A stretch of 64,000 bases of DNA from an uncultured Acidimicrobiales bacterium (GTDB lineage Bacteria; Actinomycetota; Acidimicrobiia; Acidimicrobiales; SZUA-35), in assembly GCA_937997485.1 (NCBI GenBank), contig CALKTH010000003.1, positions 17,963 to 81,962 of the forward strand, read 5' to 3'. The notes below the pieces were generated by a model, which searched no databases, was not told where the DNA came from, and worked only from the letters and a program-made list of their open reading frames with translations. The position numbers and the translations under genes were made by a program. This document shows, in pieces, positions 61,511 through 64,000 of the stretch. Numbering within the stretch: position 1 is the first letter of the stretch; every line of letters starts with the position of its first letter.

Positions 61511-62608
61511 ATGACCAGTTGGGACTTCCTCGTCAATCGCTCGAAGCTCGAAGAGACCAAGGTGGTGGAAACCGCCCCGGTCGCGCTCTCTGAAGGTCAG
61601 GCCCGGCTCAGCGTCGACGCCTTCGGCTTCAGCGCCAACAACATCACCTACGCCGCATTCGGCGACATGATCGGCTACTGGAACTTCTTCCCCGTCAGCG
61701 AATCAGATGCCGCCGAGGGGTGGGGCCGTGTGCCCGTGTGGGGCTTCGCCGAGGTCGTCGAATCGCTCAGCGATGAGCTGCCTGTCGGCGAGCGGGTCTA
61801 CGGATACCTCCCGATGTCGACCGAGCTTGTCGTCGAGCCAGGCAAGGTCCGGCCGGAGAGCTTCAACGACCTGAGTGCTCACCGGTCAGCTCTGCCGGTC
61901 ACCTACAACAACTACGCGCGGAACGCGGGAGACCCCGGCTACGACGAGCACTTCGAACACGAGCAGATGCTGCTCCGCCCACTCTTCTTCACCTCGTTCC
62001 TCATCGACGACTTCTTTGACGACAACGGGCGCTTCGGCGCCTCCGTCGTGGTGCTCACGAGCGCATCGAGCAAGACGGCGTTCGGCACCGCCCACCTCAT
62101 GAACGAACGAGACGATCTCACTGTCATCGGTCTCACCTCGACCGGCAACGTGGATTTTGTGGAGGGGCTTGGCTGCTACGACCAGGTCCTGACCTATGAC
62201 CAGATCGATCAGATTCCTTCGGGCCACGGCTCGGCGCTGATCGACTTCGCGGGAAACGCCGGTGTCATCCGGGCGGTGCACGAACACCTCACCGACGATC
62301 TCAAGCACTCGGCCATCATCGGCGGCACCCATTGGGATGCGGAGCCGCCAGCGGGCGGCGATCTCCCCGGCCCGGCACAGGAGTTCTTCTTCGCCCCCAC
62401 CCAGATCGAGAAGCGCTCCAAGGAGTGGGGGCGCGAAGAGTTGCAGCAGCGGATTGCGGCGTCCTGGCTGCCCTTCATCGAGAAGACGAATCAGTGGATC
62501 TCGATCGAGCTGCGCTCGGGGCCGGATGCTGTGAACGACGTGTACCTCGAAACGTTGGCCGGCAACGCTCGACCTGACGTTGGCATCATCCTGACGCCTG
62601 GCGAGTAG
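61511..62608 (+). CDS. DUF2855 family protein
   Basis: A 365-residue protein matching DUF2855: NNITYAAFGDMIGYWNFFP and later RPLFFTSFLIDDFFDDNG and a nucleotide-binding-like segment VVVLTSASSKTAFGTAH. The fold resembles medium-chain quinone oxidoreductases but lacks zinc sites. Function unknown. It begins 41 bp after the GTPase and may or may not belong to that operon. The next gene's ATG abuts its TAG. Confidence 0.88.
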   Translation: MTSWDFLVNRSKLEETKVVETAPVALSEGQARLSVDAFGFSANNITYAAFGDMIGYWNFFPVSESDAAEGWGRVPVWGFAEVVESLSDELPVGERVYGYLPMSTELVVEPGKVRPESFNDLSAHRSALPVTYNNYARNAGDPGYDEHFEHEQMLLRPLFFTSFLIDDFFDDNGRFGASVVVLTSASSKTAFGTAHLMNERDDLTVIGLTSTGNVDFVEGLGCYDQVLTYDQIDQIPSGHGSALIDFAGNAGVIRAVHEHLTDDLKHSAIIGGTHWDAEPPAGGDLPGPAQEFFFAPTQIEKRSKEWGREELQQRIAASWLPFIEKTNQWISIELRSGPDAVNDVYLETLAGNARPDVGIILTPGE

Positions 62609-63133
62609 ATGACACTGGAATCGGTGCCGTCTGAGCCCTCGAGTGAGGCAATCGCCGAGTTCTGGCAACGCTTCCTCGCCGCCGAGAACCTCTCGATGTC
62701 GACCGACCGTTTCACAGCGGTGGAGTGCTTCGGCGACACGGCCCAGATGGCAGACGAGTTGCTCAACTTGATTCTCAACGGACCCAAGCGGGCGACGGCG
62801 TCAGCCGCGGTCGAATACGAACGAGAAGGCGAGCCACTTCCCTCGATCGGTGAACGATGGATCGCCTACGACGGGCTGAGTCGCCCCCGGGCCGTCATCG
62901 AGACCACAGAGGTCCGGGTTGGGCCTCTCTCGTCCGTCGATGCCGCGTTCGCGTGGGACGAAGGCGAAGGCGACCGCTCACTCGACTACTGGGTTCGGGC
63001 TCACCAGGGGTTCTTCCAGCGATACCTCCCCACGATCGGTGTGGCGTACAACGACGATATGTCGACCGTGTTCGAACGGTTCCGCGTTGCCTACGCCGAG
63101 GACGAGCAGGGCAATCTCCTCCCCAGCGACTGA
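62609..63133 (+). CDS. ASCH domain protein
   Basis: A 174-residue protein with the ASCH signature GPKRATAS near residues 52-59 and the RNA-binding-like beta-barrel elements GERWIAYDGLSRPRAVIETTEVRVGPLSSVD. ASCH proteins bind RNA or nucleosides; some are amidohydrolases of modified cytidine. ATG at 62609 follows directly on the DUF2855 stop, so the two are co-translated. Confidence 0.88.
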   Translation: MTLESVPSEPSSEAIAEFWQRFLAAENLSMSTDRFTAVECFGDTAQMADELLNLILNGPKRATASAAVEYEREGEPLPSIGERWIAYDGLSRPRAVIETTEVRVGPLSSVDAAFAWDEGEGDRSLDYWVRAHQGFFQRYLPTIGVAYNDDMSTVFERFRVAYAEDEQGNLLPSD

Positions 63134-63482
63134 CTGAGAATCGCGATCAGCGATGTTCAACGTTCGGCCCTGGGCCGGCGCCCGCCTTCGGCAACAAGAT
63201 TCACGCAGCGCGCCGATGATGGCTCGCTTGGCCACCGAGCGCGACAAGAACGCGTCCGCAGACGCGGCAACGACTCAGGAAACATGCCGCCATCGAGACG
63301 CAACCGCCTTGCGTACCGCCGCTCACTCTTGAGTGTCACAGGGCGTTACTAGGCTGGTCGATACGACGCCGCAGGCGTTGATCAGTTGAGCGGCGTCGTA
63401 TCGACCAGGTCTCAAACACTTCTTCCCCAAACAAGCAAAGCCCCCGCACGAGCACGGCTCGTCACGGCCCCGGAGGAAGAAC
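63134..63482. other. 349-bp intergenic region before the DUF222 gene
   Basis: No convincing gene. It contains a long inverted repeat at 63355-63407 and a strong ribosome site GGAGGA (63472-63477) for the DUF222 gene. A motif AACGCGTCCGCAGACGCGG near 63250 recurs nearly unchanged inside the DUF222 coding region near 63542. Promoter elements were not identifiable. Confidence 0.5.
63355..63407. repeat. 18-bp perfect inverted repeat upstream of the DUF222 gene
   Basis: TGGTCGATACGACGCCGC (63355-63372) and GCGGCGTCGTATCGACCA (63390-63407) flank a 17-bp loop. The arms are exact. Position and strength suggest either a transcription terminator of the upstream operon or a boundary/target feature of the DUF222 element. 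Confidence 0.6.
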
Positions 63483-64000
63483 ATGACCGCACGCACCACC
63501 GCCACCCAACACCAACCCCGCACCACTTCTGCAGCAACAAACAACGCGTCCGCGGACGCGTTTCACGGCGACGGCCCGGCTGATCAGTTCCGCTCCACCG
63601 CCCGGACCTGGGCCCGGTCCCAGCAAGCCCTGGTGTTGTTGGCGGCTGATATCGATGACTCGGGTTGCTGGCTTGCCGAAGGCCACACCACCCCCGCTGT
63701 CTGGATTGCGGTGGCTGCGGATGTCGAGACGTGCACGGCTCGTGAGTGGCTGCGTATCTCTCACGCTCTCCGCCGACTCCCCCACACCAAGGCCGCCTAC
63801 GAGAACAACGACTTGTCCTACGCGAAAGTCCGGGCCCTCACCCGAGTCGCCACCGCCGAGAACGAAGCCGACTTGTTGCCGATCGCGTTTGAGTGGCCGG
63901 CCAATCAGCTGGCGTGTGCGCTTGCGGTGTGGATGCGGGACAACACCGATCCAGAAGCACTTGATCGCCACCATCAACGCCAACGCTCCTTCAGCACCCG
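63483..64000 (+). CDS. DUF222 (REP13E12-type) protein, 3' end outside window
   Basis: The first 172 residues of a longer protein, open to the window edge. ATG at 63483 is preceded by GGAGGA with a five-base spacer. The N-terminal 35 residues are Thr/Ala/Asn-rich. The rest (LLAADIDDSGCWLAEGHTTPAVWIA, CTAREWLRISHALRRLPHTKAAYENNDLSYAKVRALTRVA) is a typical DUF222 domain of actinobacterial 13E12-repeat proteins, which usually end in an HNH nuclease domain. That end would lie beyond the window. These genes are multicopy in actinobacterial genomes. Confidence 0.9.
   Translation, partial: MTARTTATQHQPRTTSAATNNASADAFHGDGPADQFRSTARTWARSQQALVLLAADIDDSGCWLAEGHTTPAVWIAVAADVETCTAREWLRISHALRRLPHTKAAYENNDLSYAKVRALTRVATAENEADLLPIAFEWPANQLACALAVWMRDNTDPEALDRHHQRQRSFST

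Noticed and set aside
1..64000. Search for tRNA/rRNA genes, CRISPR arrays, integrases, transposases and phage genes
   Set aside because: By eye none was found. The only repeats are the short elements reported, and the DUF222 gene is the only gene of a mobile-associated family. A covariance-model scan would be needed to exclude small RNAs.

Overview
The window is high-GC DNA with actinobacterial gene content. The evidence is an F420-type LLM oxidoreductase, a WS/DGAT acyltransferase, a HelD/HelR-type RNA-polymerase helicase, a mycobacterial-type Nei glycosylase, an Lhr helicase, conservon-like Roadblock/GTPase genes and a DUF222 gene. The overall style (many Thr/Pro-rich lipoproteins, PGPGW protein, orphan LuxR regulators) fits an uncultured or marine/wastewater member of the class Acidimicrobiia, such as an Ilumatobacter or Microthrix relative. 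The lineage call is inference. I recognised no rRNA, tRNA, CRISPR array, prophage or transposase.

Layout. 1-3338: the 3' end of a membrane-protein gene coupled to a secreted protein, then two MFS transporters. 3376-7741 (minus): a three-gene envelope operon joined by two ATGA overlaps, encoding a CnaB-like anchored protein, a class A penicillin-binding protein and a trypsin-fold protein that has lost its triad. 7856-8122: a ferredoxin with an intrinsic terminator. 8459-14945: a two-gene module of very large, unfamiliar proteins (1067 and 1082 aa). The first is beta-rich with a long Ala/Glu helical tail. The second has coiled coils around a YWTD-type propeller and two LamG-like domains. A seven-codon leader ORF with a strong ribosome site precedes the pair. 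15057-21091: WS/DGAT, a DPP-IV-like peptidase, RsgA, a LysM lipoprotein and a GNAT protein. 21122-26699: a cyclase-AAA-TPR regulator divergent from a NarL-type two-component pair. 26737-29702: Nei-like glycosylase, GH13 glucosidase and a small hypothetical. 29821-35914: one ABC ATPase with two tandem FtsX/MacB permeases. 36002-37355: ClpP behind two matching palindromic operators, then a methyltransferase. 37386-46147: Lhr, a lipoprotein, an Asp/Glu-racemase family enzyme, an amidohydrolase, an F420-type oxidoreductase and a PGPGW protein. 46224-50082: HelR-like ATPase and two convergent orphan LuxR regulators. 50168-55426: an overlapping operon of hemE, hemG, lnt-like gene and lipoprotein hydrolase. 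55437-57624: three small overlapping genes and an MFS transporter. 57981-61469: a five-gene Roadblock-GTPase-Roadblock-DUF4388-GTPase module. 61511-63133: DUF2855 and ASCH proteins. 63483 to the right edge: a DUF222 gene running off the window, preceded by an 18-bp inverted repeat.

How genes work together. The heme genes act in sequence in tetrapyrrole synthesis. The PBP cluster and lnt-like gene serve the envelope. The Roadblock/GTPase module looks like a complete intracellular switch of the MglA/MglB or conservon kind. The 8.5-15 kb module has no obvious described counterpart and is, with the Roadblock/GTPase module, the best candidate here for an undescribed system. Smaller oddities are an apolipoprotein N-acyltransferase with Ser instead of the catalytic Cys, the dead trypsin-fold protein, paired ATGCAA-N8-TTGCAT operators before clpP, a leader with mutually exclusive hairpins before the GTPase module, and a tandem hairpin repeat in two separate convergent intergenic gaps.
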